Below, piece after piece: positions 1 through 8,934 of a DNA stretch of 52,439 bases; the first letter of the stretch is position 1, and each line of letters starts with the position of its first letter. The stretch covers positions 1 through 52,439 of the forward strand of contig NZ_LWSK01000033.1 in assembly GCF_001642955.1 (NCBI RefSeq), read 5' to 3'. The DNA is from Rubripirellula obstinata. GTDB taxonomy: Bacteria; Planctomycetota; Planctomycetia; Pirellulales; Pirellulaceae. The notes under the pieces are model-generated. The model was not told the DNA's origin. It saw nothing but the letters and a program-made list of their open reading frames with translations, and did not search any database. Made by a program: the position numbers and the translations under genes.

Positions 1-159
1 CGACTTGTGTGTAGTTTCCTACTGCTGATTGTTTGCAGTTCTTCGCTGGGCCACGCCAATGCAATTGACCTGAGTGGGACTTGGAATGTCCGCCTTGATG
101 AACAGGATGTTGGCGAATCGGAATCCTCCAGGCTGCGAGGCTGTCGTTGCGGATGTTAA
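1..159 (+). pseudogene. N-terminal remnant of a secreted GH2-like glycoside hydrolase (partial at window edge)
   Basis: The frame is open from the first base and stops at TAA 157-159. It reads a hydrophobic stretch (SFLLLIVCSSSLGHANA) like the end of a signal peptide, then DLSGTWNVRLDEQDVGES. That mature start matches the usual opening of GH2 family beta-galactosidase-like proteins ('LSGxWxFxLDxxDxG'), which normally run on for 600 or more residues. Here the similarity ends at about base 120 and the frame closes shortly after, so I read it as a truncated gene. The true start lies upstream of the window. The family call is inferred from a short motif only. Confidence 0.45.
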
Positions 160-385
160 GTCTCGGTTTCCCGGCGTCTGCAACTTTCCTTTCTTCGTCT
201 TTCTCTTTTCTTTCCTTCTCTCTGTTCGCATGGCCCCGGCGGCTACGAGCGACAAAGTGTTAGTGGCCAGCGAACTCATCCAATTCAACGGCCAATTTGC
301 TGATTCGGGCCTCAGGATTTTCAGGTTACAATTTGAGGCTGCTCCATTTGCCCGCTAACGTCCGAGATCTAAAGACAGAAACACT
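160..385. other. Intergenic region upstream of sulfatase
   Basis: I see no convincing gene here. Bases 180-235 are pyrimidine-rich (repeated cttt/cttc). The region probably holds decayed sequence of the upstream hydrolase and the promoter of the sulfatase; no clear -35/-10 pair stands out. Confidence 0.3.
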
Positions 386-1837
386 ATGAAGAACTTATTG
401 TGCCGCTCACTTTTGATTCCACTGGTTGCCTTGGTTTGCTTCGCCATCGCGCCGACAACATTACGTGCTGCCGATGAAGGTAAGCCCAACATCGTCTTCT
501 TCATTACGGATGATTACGGCTGGCAGGATACTTCTGAACCGATGTGGGAAAACCGCACCGAGTTCAATGACCGCTTTCGTACTCCCAACATGGAAAAGCT
601 GGCGAAGCAAGGAGTGAAATTCACCACCGCTTACACCGCGTGCAGCGTTTGCACCGCTTCGCGAATTTCTATCTTGACTGGACAGAATCCAGTTCGACAC
701 GGGACGACGTTCATCATTGGTACGCCTGGCGTTAACTCAAAGACGATGCGATCGGCGGTACAGGATAATGACGGTATCCAGAAAGATGATACCGTGCTGC
801 CTGCTCTGTTAAAGAAATCCGGTTACCGCACGATTTGCATCGGAAAGGCTCACTTCGGAGACGGGGATAAGTTTGCGGGCGACCCTAGGAATCTCGATTT
901 CGATCGCATTCATTACGCCAATCACTATGGTTCGCCGGTTGGCAAAGATTTCGGGGGCAACGATGCGTATCACGTCGATCGCGGTGGCGAACAGGTGCAT
1001 CTCAGCGAGGCCCTAACGCTTGAGGCCAAAGCGGAGATCCGTGAAGCGGTTCAAGATGACAAACCATTCTTTCTGTATCTGTCGCACTACGCGGTGCATA
1101 CGCCCATTCTGGAAGACAAGCGTTTCAGCCAGAATTACCCAAACCTGACTGGACGTGATCGAGCCTACGCAACCTTGGTGGAAGGTGCCGACAAGAGCCT
1201 GGGCGACGTGATGACGCAACTAAAGGAACTTGGCGTGGCCAAGAACACGCTCGTTATCTGGACCGCGGATAACGGCAGCCTTTGGAGTAACGCGCCGCTA
1301 AAGGGATCAAAGAACGACGCCTACGAAGGCGGGCACCGTGTTCCAAATTTGATTGCGTGGGGAGAGCAAGACAATTCGCTGGCGTACCAGCAACGAATGC
1401 CGCTTGCGCCCGGGCGTGTCGATGACCGCCCTTTCATTCACCAAGATTGGATGCCGACCCTGCTTCGTCTGGCCGGGACCGAGCATCCCAACCCAGACGT
1501 TCTGGATGGCTACGACATCACAGACCTGCTTGCAGGCAAGGGGCAAGATGTTCGACCAGATCTTTTCTTCTGGCACGAGCCTAACTTCTGGGCACACAGT
1601 GGGCCTGAATCGTCTGTACGCGAAAACAATTGGAAGCTCATCTACTTCTATGCCACGAAGACATGGGAGCTTTACGATTTGAGCGAAGATATTGGCGAGA
1701 GGTCCAACCTGGTTGGCAAGTATCCCGAAAAAGCCGCGGCGATGGCTGAGAAGCTGATCAATCATCTAACCAGCAACAATGCGAACTATCCAACTGATAT
1801 CGAAAGCGGTGAAGAGTTGCCACCACGATGGCAATAA
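386..1837 (+). CDS. Secreted formylglycine-dependent sulfatase (arylsulfatase family)
   Basis: This 483-residue protein should hydrolyse sulfate esters, probably on sulfated polysaccharides, outside the cytoplasm. Residues 1-28 form a signal peptide ending in LRAA. The sulfatase core starts at NIVFFITDDYGW, where D42 and D43 are expected calcium ligands. The formylglycine signature is CTASR at residues 89-93, so C89 should be converted to formylglycine by a sulfatase-modifying enzyme not in this window. GKAHFG and WTADNGS are further active-site motifs. The length is normal for the family. The gene follows a truncated glycosidase remnant, so it may once have belonged to a polysaccharide-use cluster. 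The substrate cannot be told from sequence. Confidence 0.93.
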   Translation: MKNLLCRSLLIPLVALVCFAIAPTTLRAADEGKPNIVFFITDDYGWQDTSEPMWENRTEFNDRFRTPNMEKLAKQGVKFTTAYTACSVCTASRISILTGQNPVRHGTTFIIGTPGVNSKTMRSAVQDNDGIQKDDTVLPALLKKSGYRTICIGKAHFGDGDKFAGDPRNLDFDRIHYANHYGSPVGKDFGGNDAYHVDRGGEQVHLSEALTLEAKAEIREAVQDDKPFFLYLSHYAVHTPILEDKRFSQNYPNLTGRDRAYATLVEGADKSLGDVMTQLKELGVAKNTLVIWTADNGSLWSNAPLKGSKNDAYEGGHRVPNLIAWGEQDNSLAYQQRMPLAPGRVDDRPFIHQDWMPTLLRLAGTEHPNPDVLDGYDITDLLAGKGQDVRPDLFFWHEPNFWAHSGPESSVRENNWKLIYFYATKTWELYDLSEDIGERSNLVGKYPEKAAAMAEKLINHLTSNNANYPTDIESGEELPPRWQ

Positions 1838-1877
1838 GTCCATAGGAACTGTGGCGAAATAACTTGCCGCTTTTCCC

Positions 1878-2107
1878 GTAGCTGGGCCCGCCAGGGTTCA
1901 GACGCACAGGCGATATTCAACGCCGTGAAGGGATTTTGTCTGGTAAAACCGCCTGTTTTGTTAAGCCGCGTGGGCATCGCCCCGCGCGTCGTGCGGCCAA
2001 GCGCGCGGGGCGATGCCCACGCGGTTAAACAGTTTAGAAACCCTTCCCGGCGCTTGGTTCAGTCGCACAGGCGATGTTCCCAACTGAACCCTGGCGGGCC
2101 CAGCTAC
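1878..2107. repeat. Nested REP-like inverted repeat (family A arms with a family B palindrome inside)
   Basis: The outer arms at 1878-1901 and 2084-2107 (GTAGCTGGGCCCGCC.. and its complement) are perfect inverted copies of family A. Inside lies a second palindrome, family B, with arms at 1961-1988 and 2002-2028 (CCGCGTGGGCATCGCCCCGC.. and its complement). A 'cgcacaggcgat(a/g)ttc' motif also appears twice as a direct repeat. Family A recurs at 2827, 11913, 27160 and 39371, and family B at 51966. The layout looks like one repeat inserted into another. Confidence 0.9.
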
Positions 2108-2251
2108 GTTAGAGTGAAATGGCCCAGCGATAAACCCAGGACTTGCTGCGGTCATAGAGTGGATGAACGAGGGATTGATGTTGGCAATTTTGTCAGTTCC
2201 TTCGTTACGACGTTTCAGACAAAGCGATCCACACACAGCGAGAAATTAACG

Positions 2252-2464
2252 ATGAGTACCGATCAAGCAACGAACACCTGGCCCGAACTGGCGGCCGGAC
2301 TCTACGACGCTCTGACAGGACGCAATGCCGAGATCTGTTACGAATTCGAGAACATGCACGTCCACGTTCCGGCCAGCACTGGCGGTGCCGACGTCAAACA
2401 AGCTCATTGGACTCTGAACGGCATCGTGAAGATCCGCACCAGTGACCTGAAATCTAATGGCTGA
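2252..2464 (+). CDS. Small conserved-looking protein of unknown function (70 aa)
   Basis: The protein starts MSTDQATNTWPELAAGLYD and ends at TGA 2462-2464. The frame is open further upstream, but that part runs through the repeat at 1878-2107, so the ATG at 2252 is the sensible start. It has no signal peptide or membrane segment; the body (EICYEFENMHVHVPAST) looks like a beta-rich soluble domain. Its last 8 bases overlap the start of the next gene, which suggests coupled translation of a two-gene unit. I do not recognise the family. Confidence 0.6.
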   Translation: MSTDQATNTWPELAAGLYDALTGRNAEICYEFENMHVHVPASTGGADVKQAHWTLNGIVKIRTSDLKSNG

Positions 2465-2804
2465 TCCGGAATCACGTCACCGATCACCAACAACCACGAC
2501 AGTCGAAGCCAACTTGGTACTGCAACAGAAAGACGGCGATGCTGTCGTTGCTGAAATCACTGTTTCGACGGCCGCCGACGGGACACTGAACGTTTCATCG
2601 GAAGGTAAACTGCCGTCGTTGTCGCTACGAGAAATCGGTGAAGCCAAAAATCGGCTGAAGGCGTTTTCCAAGCAGACCAGTCAGGACATTCAATTCCAAC
2701 ACAACGGTCGGGCTCTCGCATCGTTGAAAGCGAAGTCGTCGGGTGATGCGAAATTGTCCGTCCATTGGTGGGCAATGTTGAGACATTTGCTAGGGCTTGG
2801 CTAG
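2457..2804 (+). CDS. Small hypothetical protein (115 aa), overlapping the preceding gene
   Basis: It starts at ATG 2457 inside the end of the previous gene and reads MADPESRHRSPTTTTVEAN. Residues 15-60 alternate like beta strands (LVLQQKDGDAVVAEITVS), followed by a probable helix (LSLREIGEAKNRLKAFSK) and a tryptophan-containing tail (HWWAMLRHLLGLG). Continuity of themes with the 70-residue gene and the 8-base overlap make it possible that the two were once a single gene split by a frameshift; the alternative is a normal coupled pair. The function is unknown. Confidence 0.5.
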   Translation: MADPESRHRSPTTTTVEANLVLQQKDGDAVVAEITVSTAADGTLNVSSEGKLPSLSLREIGEAKNRLKAFSKQTSQDIQFQHNGRALASLKAKSSGDAKLSVHWWAMLRHLLGLG

Positions 2805-2826
2805 AGGTTAGAGTCTGCCCGAAATC

Positions 2827-2885
2827 GTAGCTGATCCCGCCAGGGTTCAGTCGAGGCAGCACTGAACCCTGACGGGATCAGCTAC
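2827..2885. repeat. REP-like inverted repeat, family A
   Basis: A left arm starting GTAGCTGATCCCGCCAGGG and its complementary right arm, with one mismatch (CTGACGG versus CTGGCGG), enclose a loop of about 11 bases. It sits between convergent genes and could act as a bidirectional terminator. Confidence 0.9.
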
Positions 2886-2900
2886 GTTTCAAAACGAACC

Positions 2901-4043
2901 TCACACGACTTTCCAATTTTCCTCGGCGGCACTTTTTAGAACAGCGTCGCAGACGACTTGCGTTTCCAAAGCGTCCCGGAAATTGGGGTGCATGGTTTCG
3001 CCGGTGTCGAGTGATTTCAGGAAGTCGGCGACATGGTGAACGAAGGTGTGTTCGTAACCGATATTCAAACCGGGAACCCACCAACGGTCCATGTAGGGTT
3101 GTTCGCCGTCGTGATCGCTGACGTGGATCGAACGCCAACCGCGAAGCTTGCCTTCGTCGCCATGGTCAAACCATTCCAGTCGGTGCAGGTCATGCAAGTC
3201 CCATCGGATCGATGCGTTCTCGCCATTGATTTCAAACGTGTAAAGCGCTTTGTGACCTCGCGCGTATCGAGTGGACTCGAACAGTCCGAGCGACCCGTTT
3301 TCAAACCGGCATAGGAATGCACACGCATCGTCGATGCTGACCGGTTGGACCTTACCTGTTTCGGTATGCACTCGTTCTTTGACAAACGTTTCGGTCATTC
3401 CTGAAACCTTGCTGATCGAACCGTTGAGCCAGATTGCCGTGTCGATGCAGTGCGCCAGCAGGTCGCCGGTCACACCGCTGCCGGCTGCGGCGGCATCCAA
3501 ACGCCACAATGCCGCGCCGCCTTGAGGTACATCGTCGGAAATCGTCCAATCCTGTAAGAAGTTGGCTCGGTAATGGAAGATGCGTCCCAGTCGTCCTTCG
3601 TCGATCAACTGCTTTGCCATTGTCACCGCTGGCACTCGGCGATAGTTGTACCAGACTGAATTTGCGACACCGGCTTTTTCAACCGCCGCCACCATCGCTT
3701 CGCCTTCGGTCGGATTCAGCGCCAGTGGTTTTTCGCAAAGGATCATCTTTCCGGCTTCGGCTGCTGCAATCGCGATTTCCGCGTGTGAATTGTTGGGCGT
3801 GACAATGTCAATCGCGTCGATGTCATCTCGCTTGATCAGCTCACGCCAATCTGTTTCGGTCGATTCGTATTGCCACTGATCGGCGAACGCTTTCAATTTT
3901 TCCGGGCTGCGTCCACAGACGGCTTTTAAAACCGGGCGATGCTTTAGTTCAGGAAAGAAGTCGTTGACGCGTTTGTAGCCGTTGCTGTGTGTACGGCCCA
4001 TGAAGCCGTAACCGATCAGTCCGATGTTCAGTGGTTTCTGCAA
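2901..4043 (-). CDS. Gfo/Idh/MocA family NAD(P)-dependent oxidoreductase
   Basis: This 380-residue protein has the family's normal length. The N-terminal Rossmann fold shows [12 protein letters not shown] (residues 8-19), and EKPLA at 104-108 is the conserved lysine-containing signature. Further on, [17 protein letters not shown] carries the DxxxH(x)xxD pattern typical of the C-terminal substrate domain. Members oxidise or reduce hydroxyl groups of sugars and inositols. No signal peptide is seen, so it is likely cytoplasmic. It is followed upstream by a TIM-barrel isomerase and a cupin-like protein on the same strand, which supports a sugar or inositol catabolic cluster. The exact substrate is unknown. 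Confidence 0.92.
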   Translation of the reverse strand: MQKPLNIGLIGYGFMGRTHSNGYKRVNDFFPELKHRPVLKAVCGRSPEKLKAFADQWQYESTETDWRELIKRDDIDAIDIVTPNNSHAEIAIAAAEAGKMILCEKPLALNPTEGEAMVAAVEKAGVANSVWYNYRRVPAVTMAKQLIDEGRLGRIFHYRANFLQDWTISDDVPQGGAALWRLDAAAAGSGVTGDLLAHCIDTAIWLNGSISKVSGMTETFVKERVHTETGKVQPVSIDDACAFLCRFENGSLGLFESTRYARGHKALYTFEINGENASIRWDLHDLHRLEWFDHGDEGKLRGWRSIHVSDHDGEQPYMDRWWVPGLNIGYEHTFVHHVADFLKSLDTGETMHPNFRDALETQVVCDAVLKSAAEENWKVV

Positions 4044-4102
4044 TTTGATCTCGCGAGTTGATAGGTTTGATAGGTTTCGTCATCTTTCACCTCACCCGCA
4101 GC

Positions 4103-4230
4103 TAGGCTGTGAAGTTTTCTCATCCTTAAACGTCAACTTGAACTTCAACCTAAACTTCCGTCGTGATAGTTGAAGTTTAAGAAAAAGTTGAAGTACAAGT
4201 TTTGGGATTGCTCATTTATTCACAGCCTAT
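4103..4230. repeat. Nested inverted repeats between oxidoreductase and TIM-barrel gene
   Basis: Outer arms TAGGCTGTGAA (about 4103-4113) and TTCACAGCCTA (about 4219-4229) enclose an inner pair, AACTTGAACTTCAAC (4135-4149) and GTTGAAGTACAAGTT (4187-4201), with one mismatch. The sequence between is AT-rich with further gttgaagttt copies. It separates two same-strand genes and could form a strong hairpin in the transcript. Confidence 0.7.
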
Positions 4231-4280
4231 GCGCGGTGGAGGTAAACCACTGACTGGAGAAGGTGTCGCTCAAAACACCT

Positions 4281-5336
4281 TTACTCGTTCCAGCCGTGGG
4301 CATCTTGGACGGCCAGCATGGACGCCAAGATGCTGTTCCAGGTTTCCGGCTTCATCATTTGTTCGTTGGGGAACATGCAACCGTCCCAGCAAATGTGGCG
4401 GCATGTTTTTAGCACGTCGCCATGTTCGTCACGCAACCAGAACCCAGCGTCTTCGGCGATGTTGAGTTTGCCATTCGGGTCATTAGGCAAACAGTGACGT
4501 CCGGTCTTGTCATGGCTGCCGGTGCCGTGAACGGTGGCGTCGTTTTGTGCGACGTGAAAATCAATGGTCCACTCGCGCAGTGAGTGAGTCAGTTTTTTGA
4601 GTGCAGCTTTCTTTTGCTCGTTGTCGCTCCAGTCAAAATCCACAGGCAAGATCGCATCATCGGGCGCGTTGTGTCCGACCAAGTACAACAACGTGTGTGC
4701 CATGTCGGCTTGAAAGCCCAGACGTTCCGGGTGGCCGACTCGGCGAAGCAAATCCACCATCATCTTCCAGCTATGCATTCCGCCCCAGCAGATTTCGCCT
4801 TCCGCTGCCAAACGCTCGTCATATTCTTCGGCGATGTCGCATGCGGCTTTCATCGTGTCGGCGATCTTTGATTGACATTCTTCTGGTGCCTTGGACCAAT
4901 CTTCGACCGAGGTCGCGGAATCGATCCGCACGACACCCGTTGGTCGGACGCCCATCTGCCGAAGCTTTTGCGCAATCGTGCAACCCTTTCGGACTTGTTT
5001 CAAATAAGCATCCACTTCGTCGCTATCGCCGCCCGCCGCACCGCCATCGGTCGGTGGCCAAACGGGCGCGACAACGGTTCCGATGACAAGGTCACGCGAT
5101 CGAACTTGCTCTGCCAGAGATTCAAGTTCTTGGTCGGTCGCGTCGATGGAAACATGCGGATCAAAAAGGAACAGATCAACGCCGTCGAATTTTCGTCCAT
5201 CGACTTCGGCCGCAGCCGTTAGATCCAGCATCGTGTCCAGGTCGATCGGTGGCTCGTTCCCATCGCCACCCTTACCGACCACGCCTGGCCAAGCCGCATT
5301 GTGAAGCTTCGGGAATTGGTTTGGATGATCGGTCAT
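4281..5336 (-). CDS. Sugar phosphate isomerase/epimerase, xylose isomerase-like TIM barrel
   Basis: The 351-residue protein shows the AP endonuclease 2/xylose isomerase-like TIM-barrel pattern: strand-like segments with acidic and histidine residues (FDGVDLFLFDPH, GEICWGGMHSWKMM, LGFQADMAHTLLYL, WTIDFHVAQND) that are likely metal ligands. No signal peptide is visible. It lies between a Gfo/Idh/MocA oxidoreductase and a cupin-like protein on the same strand, a combination often seen in inositol or rare-sugar breakdown. The specific reaction cannot be read from sequence. Confidence 0.85.
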   Translation of the reverse strand: MTDHPNQFPKLHNAAWPGVVGKGGDGNEPPIDLDTMLDLTAAAEVDGRKFDGVDLFLFDPHVSIDATDQELESLAEQVRSRDLVIGTVVAPVWPPTDGGAAGGDSDEVDAYLKQVRKGCTIAQKLRQMGVRPTGVVRIDSATSVEDWSKAPEECQSKIADTMKAACDIAEEYDERLAAEGEICWGGMHSWKMMVDLLRRVGHPERLGFQADMAHTLLYLVGHNAPDDAILPVDFDWSDNEQKKAALKKLTHSLREWTIDFHVAQNDATVHGTGSHDKTGRHCLPNDPNGKLNIAEDAGFWLRDEHGDVLKTCRHICWDGCMFPNEQMMKPETWNSILASMLAVQDAHGWNE

Positions 5337-5396
5337 GGTTTCGTTTCCATTGAGACGGTGATTGCGGCGAGTCGAAGATAACTTAGTCGGAGCGAC

Positions 5397-5484
5397 GTAG
5401 GCCGGAACAAGCGGAGCGAAGTTCCGGCAATTGCATTGCTGAGTGTTGGATTGCCGGAACTTCGCTCCGCTTGTTCCGGCCTAC
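5397..5484. repeat. REP-like inverted repeat, family C
   Basis: Arms beginning GTAGGCCGGAACAAGCGGAG and ending in the complement enclose a short centre containing CAATTGCATTG. Similar copies lie at 8829, 16741 and 49057. Confidence 0.92.
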
Positions 5485-5534
5485 ATCAATTCACCCAATG
5501 CACATCTCTGCAAAATACTGGCGCGGACGAAACA

Positions 5535-6785
5535 CTACGAACCAGCCTTCGGCAAATCATCATGCACGTTGGGTCCAAAGTAACGTAATCCAACCAAAGG
5601 TTCGGTGCCGGTGTTTTCAATTTCGACGCCCGCCGTCGCCGCAGTATGGGTGATGAAGACTTCATCGGTGGTTTCCGCACCAAATCGAATCATGGCAGGG
5701 GTTTGCAAATCGAGCGAACCAATTCGTCCGCGACCCTGAACCGTGATCCAACTGCTGGCACCGGGATCCTTCAACATGCATTTTGCACCAGGCTGAATTG
5801 TTAACTCTTTTGCGCTGAACAATTGTTCGCCGTCAACGGTGCCGTAAACAATCCAAAGGTCTTCGTAGCCATCGCCGCTGCGGTTTTCATCGCGAACGGG
5901 TTCCAGGTAGTTGCTGTTTTTAAAATGAGTGTCAACGTTTTTGTCCCAGTCCAATTGATCGACGATGAAGTCAAGGTCTTGGTGTTTCTCTTCGGGCATA
6001 TCCTTGACCAGCAACGACCAGGGAACATACCGGCCTTCGACAATCGACTGATACATCCCAAACACATCGCTGCCCCATTGCGGTTCGTACGTGCAAAGCG
6101 AACCCGGTGCATGCAACACGCCTGGCGGGATCAACCAGCCGGTACCACGTTTGAGTCGGTAGGCGCGGCTAAGATCCAGAATGCCGTTGTCGCCTTCGTT
6201 CCAGTTTTCAAGGCAGCGACGTACATCTGATTTCTGCGTGCCCGGTTCCAAACCCATGAACGTGTATGAAAAATTGTTGTCCACGTTGTTCAGTTGAGGC
6301 GGGAAATAATAGCTTTCCGGTTTCCCTTCTTGACCGACCAGTTTCGCATCCTCGAACGATTGGTGCATGTGATGCGGGATCGGGCCCATGTTGTCAAAGA
6401 ACTTGGAATAGACAGGCCACTTTTGATACTTGCTGAAGATTGCTTCGCCGACCAAAGCGTTACCGGATTCGGCGACCGCATCGCGAAGCAGGAACTTATT
6501 GCCGTCGAAGCTGCACATGCTGAGGCCTTCGTGCCAGACGCGACCTTCATTGGCGGCTTCGGTCGTGCTGCCAAACCAACGTTCGTCGATCCCGCCGCGA
6601 TCGGCTCCGAATCGATAGTAGTCGCCGGGATGCAACTTGATTCGTCGTCCGGGGTGCAGGAATGATCGCGGAACCCATGTCGGCGTCAGCCTTAGCAACC
6701 CGTCGCCGGCGTTCATGGCGGATTCAAGGATCGAGCCAACGCTGTCGCCTTTGATTAGGCCGTCGTCCAACTTCACATTGCTCAT
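5535..6785 (-). CDS. Cupin/phosphomannose isomerase-like protein of a sugar cluster
   Basis: This 416-residue cytoplasmic protein has two cupin-like halves. PIPHHMHQS (around residue 140) and GTGWLIPPGVLHAPGSLCTYEPQWGSDVF (written in parts, around 215-245) give histidines and a glutamate placed as in the metal site of type I mannose-6-phosphate isomerases. The C-terminal part (LTIQPGAKCML..VQGRGRIGSLDLQ) is a second beta-barrel. The sequence is too divergent for a firm enzyme call. It shares strand and cluster with the TIM-barrel isomerase and faces the DUF4432 gene across 168 bases, so one divergent promoter region probably serves both. Confidence 0.75.
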   Translation of the reverse strand: MSNVKLDDGLIKGDSVGSILESAMNAGDGLLRLTPTWVPRSFLHPGRRIKLHPGDYYRFGADRGGIDERWFGSTTEAANEGRVWHEGLSMCSFDGNKFLLRDAVAESGNALVGEAIFSKYQKWPVYSKFFDNMGPIPHHMHQSFEDAKLVGQEGKPESYYFPPQLNNVDNNFSYTFMGLEPGTQKSDVRRCLENWNEGDNGILDLSRAYRLKRGTGWLIPPGVLHAPGSLCTYEPQWGSDVFGMYQSIVEGRYVPWSLLVKDMPEEKHQDLDFIVDQLDWDKNVDTHFKNSNYLEPVRDENRSGDGYEDLWIVYGTVDGEQLFSAKELTIQPGAKCMLKDPGASSWITVQGRGRIGSLDLQTPAMIRFGAETTDEVFITHTAATAGVEIENTGTEPLVGLRYFGPNVHDDLPKAGS

Positions 6786-6953
6786 GGCTGTTGTGTCTCT
6801 GTGGTATAGAAGGTTCTTGTGGCGTGAAATATGCTAACCAGTCGACCGATAGGTGCGTTGTCTATCTGTTGTAAGGGCTGGCTGTTTGCAAAACAACCTA
6901 CTCAGCATCTTTGCAGGCCACCCAACGATTCTCACACTTTTGCGACTTTTTCA

Positions 6954-8132
6954 ATGCCAACAAAAACTCTGACACAACGTGTTCTTGGTCCTCGACATGA
7001 AAACATCCAATGGGATGAATCGTCTTCTTTGACGATGCAGGTCGAAACTCGTTCGGGCATGATCAAAACGCGATATGGAAAGTTCGTCGGCGGTGCCAGT
7101 GATGGCGTCGAAGTGCTTGAAGTCGATACCGGCGAGACAACGACCATGATCCTGCCGACGCGAGGCATGTCGATCTGGCGAATGCGATCAAGCGGAATCG
7201 ATTTTGCGTGGCAGTCGCCCGTTGCCGGACCCATTCACCCAGATCATGTTCCGACTTTCGATCCAAGCGGTCTGGGTTGGTTAGAAGGTTTCGATGAACT
7301 GGTTGTTCGTTGTGGTTTGGAAAGCAACGGTGCGCCCCAGTTCGATGACAACGGTCAACTTGTTTATCCATTGCACGGTCGCATCGCGGGAACGCCCGCG
7401 GCGGGTCTGTCGATTGAATACGACGAAGCGTCGGGTCGTTTGGAAGTGATCGGCGAAATGGTTGAATCGCGTTTGTTTTTTAAGCGGTTGCGATTGCGAA
7501 GTCGAATCCGTTTTCACGCCGGCAGCGACGATGTGGAATTGTTGGATGATGTGACCAACGATTTGGCAGGGCCAGCCAGCATGCAATTGCTGTATCACAT
7601 CAACGTCGGAACCCCGGTTTTGACCGAGGGTGCTGTTGTGGAAGCTGCGATAGAATCGTTGGCACCCAAGGATGCTTTGTCGGCGAGTGAAATTGAAACT
7701 TGGAATCAGGTTGGTCCACCCCAAGACGGTTTCGCCGAACGTGTTTACTTTGCTCGGTTGCAAGCCGATGAAAACAATGTCACGACCACCATGTTACGAT
7801 CAGCGGATCAAGAAAGCGGCATGGCGGTCAGCTTTAACGTGACCGGTTTGCCAAGATTCATCTTGTGGAAAAACACCGCCGCGATTTCTGATGGCTACGT
7901 GGTCGGGATGGAACCAGCAACGAACTATCCAAACGTTCGCCAATTCGAGCAGGAACAGGGCAGGGTGGTAGAACTTGCCGGTGGCGAAACCAAAAGCTTT
8001 CGCGTGACGCTGCATCCTTTGACAACGAAAGAACGCGTCACCGAGTTTGGTCAAAAGATCGAAAAGCTACGAGAAGAAAAGCCGGCTGAAGTTCATGCGA
8101 CGCCGCGTCCGGGTTGGACGCCGGGAGCGTAA
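6954..8132 (+). CDS. DUF4432 family aldose 1-epimerase-like protein
   Basis: The frame is open from 6831, but the sequence with family character starts at ATG 6954 (MPTKTLTQRVLG), giving 392 residues. Motifs fit the galactose mutarotase-like beta-sandwich: PTRGMSIWRM, GWLEGFDELVVRCGLESNG, PLHGRIAGTPA with a conserved histidine, and LLYHINVGTP. Proteins of this group are thought to interconvert sugar anomers or bind sugars. It points away from the cupin/TIM-barrel/oxidoreductase genes and probably works in the same sugar pathway. Confidence 0.85.
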   Translation: MPTKTLTQRVLGPRHENIQWDESSSLTMQVETRSGMIKTRYGKFVGGASDGVEVLEVDTGETTTMILPTRGMSIWRMRSSGIDFAWQSPVAGPIHPDHVPTFDPSGLGWLEGFDELVVRCGLESNGAPQFDDNGQLVYPLHGRIAGTPAAGLSIEYDEASGRLEVIGEMVESRLFFKRLRLRSRIRFHAGSDDVELLDDVTNDLAGPASMQLLYHINVGTPVLTEGAVVEAAIESLAPKDALSASEIETWNQVGPPQDGFAERVYFARLQADENNVTTTMLRSADQESGMAVSFNVTGLPRFILWKNTAAISDGYVVGMEPATNYPNVRQFEQEQGRVVELAGGETKSFRVTLHPLTTKERVTEFGQKIEKLREEKPAEVHATPRPGWTPGA

Positions 8133-8153
8133 GAACAACTCGCGCGGCCATGA

Positions 8154-8699
8154 TCATTTGACCGAAATTCCCTTGATGCGAAAAATCGCAAAGTGGGATG
8201 CACCTTTGGGACCGGCACCGTCGGGGTACTTGTAGGTTTCGGTATCGATCTCGAACTTGCCTTCGACTGTGACGGGGCGAGTCACAAAGTCGGTCGTCTT
8301 GCCAGGCACCATGTCGATCCAGACGCAATCGAAGAGAGCCGCGCCCGGTCCAAAGCAACATTCTTGGTTGTCGCGGACTAAGACAAATTGCTCGATCCCT
8401 TTTTCCTTGTACAAGGTTGCTGGCAAGATATAGCCGCGTAGTTTGACTTTCTTGCCAACCAAGGATTTGACATCCTCGTTTAGTTGGGACTTGTCGAATG
8501 CCTGATCTTTTTCGATGTCAAATACCAGGTCATCAAAATTGATTTCGCCCTTGGCTTTCGACGCGGCGCTGCTGCTACGGTCGGCAACTTTCTCGCGAGT
8601 TTCTGTTTCATCCGCGAAAACGATCGTGGTCGAGGCAAACGTGATCGCCAGGAATCCGATCAGGATTCGGGTGTGGACGCAAGTGGAAAGCATGAGCAA
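8154..8699 (-). CDS. DUF3299 domain protein, exported
   Basis: The 181-residue protein begins with a hydrophobic export signal (about residues 10-29, ending VFADE). The DUF3299 core follows: KVKLRGYILPATLYKEKGI, then FVLVRDNQECCFGPGA with the family's paired cysteines and CCFG motif, and VTVEGKFEID. In structure these domains resemble OB-like small barrels; the function is not established. A second DUF3299-type protein follows on the same strand at 8935. Confidence 0.82.
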   Translation of the reverse strand: MLMLSTCVHTRILIGFLAITFASTTIVFADETETREKVADRSSSAASKAKGEINFDDLVFDIEKDQAFDKSQLNEDVKSLVGKKVKLRGYILPATLYKEKGIEQFVLVRDNQECCFGPGAALFDCVWIDMVPGKTTDFVTRPVTVEGKFEIDTETYKYPDGAGPKGASHFAIFRIKGISVK

Positions 8700-8828
8700 T
8701 CAATGATGGATCGTTGGGATGGATCGTCGTGATGGATCGTCGGCGACGTTTAACTCGAACGGTCGTATTGTATTGCCTAACGCAATTTGATCGCTAGAAC
8801 GATTTATTCGTTGATTTTTGTAGCCCTT

Positions 8829-8920
8829 GTAGGCCGGAACAAGCCGCTTCGGCGCAGTTCCGGCAATTGCATGACTCTACATTGGATTGCCGGAACTGCG
8901 CTAAGCTTGTTCCGGCCTAC
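8829..8920. repeat. REP-like inverted repeat, family C
   Basis: Arms start GTAGGCCGGAACAAGC and end in the complement around a CAATTGCAT centre. The stems have diverged slightly (CCGCTTCGGCG versus CGCTAAG). Confidence 0.9.
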
Positions 8921-8934
8921 TTAGTGCAGCCAGA

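Noticed and set aside
74-358. 94-codon plus-strand frame upstream of the sulfatase
   Set aside because: It overlaps the GH2-like remnant in another frame and reads through a pyrimidine-rich tract.
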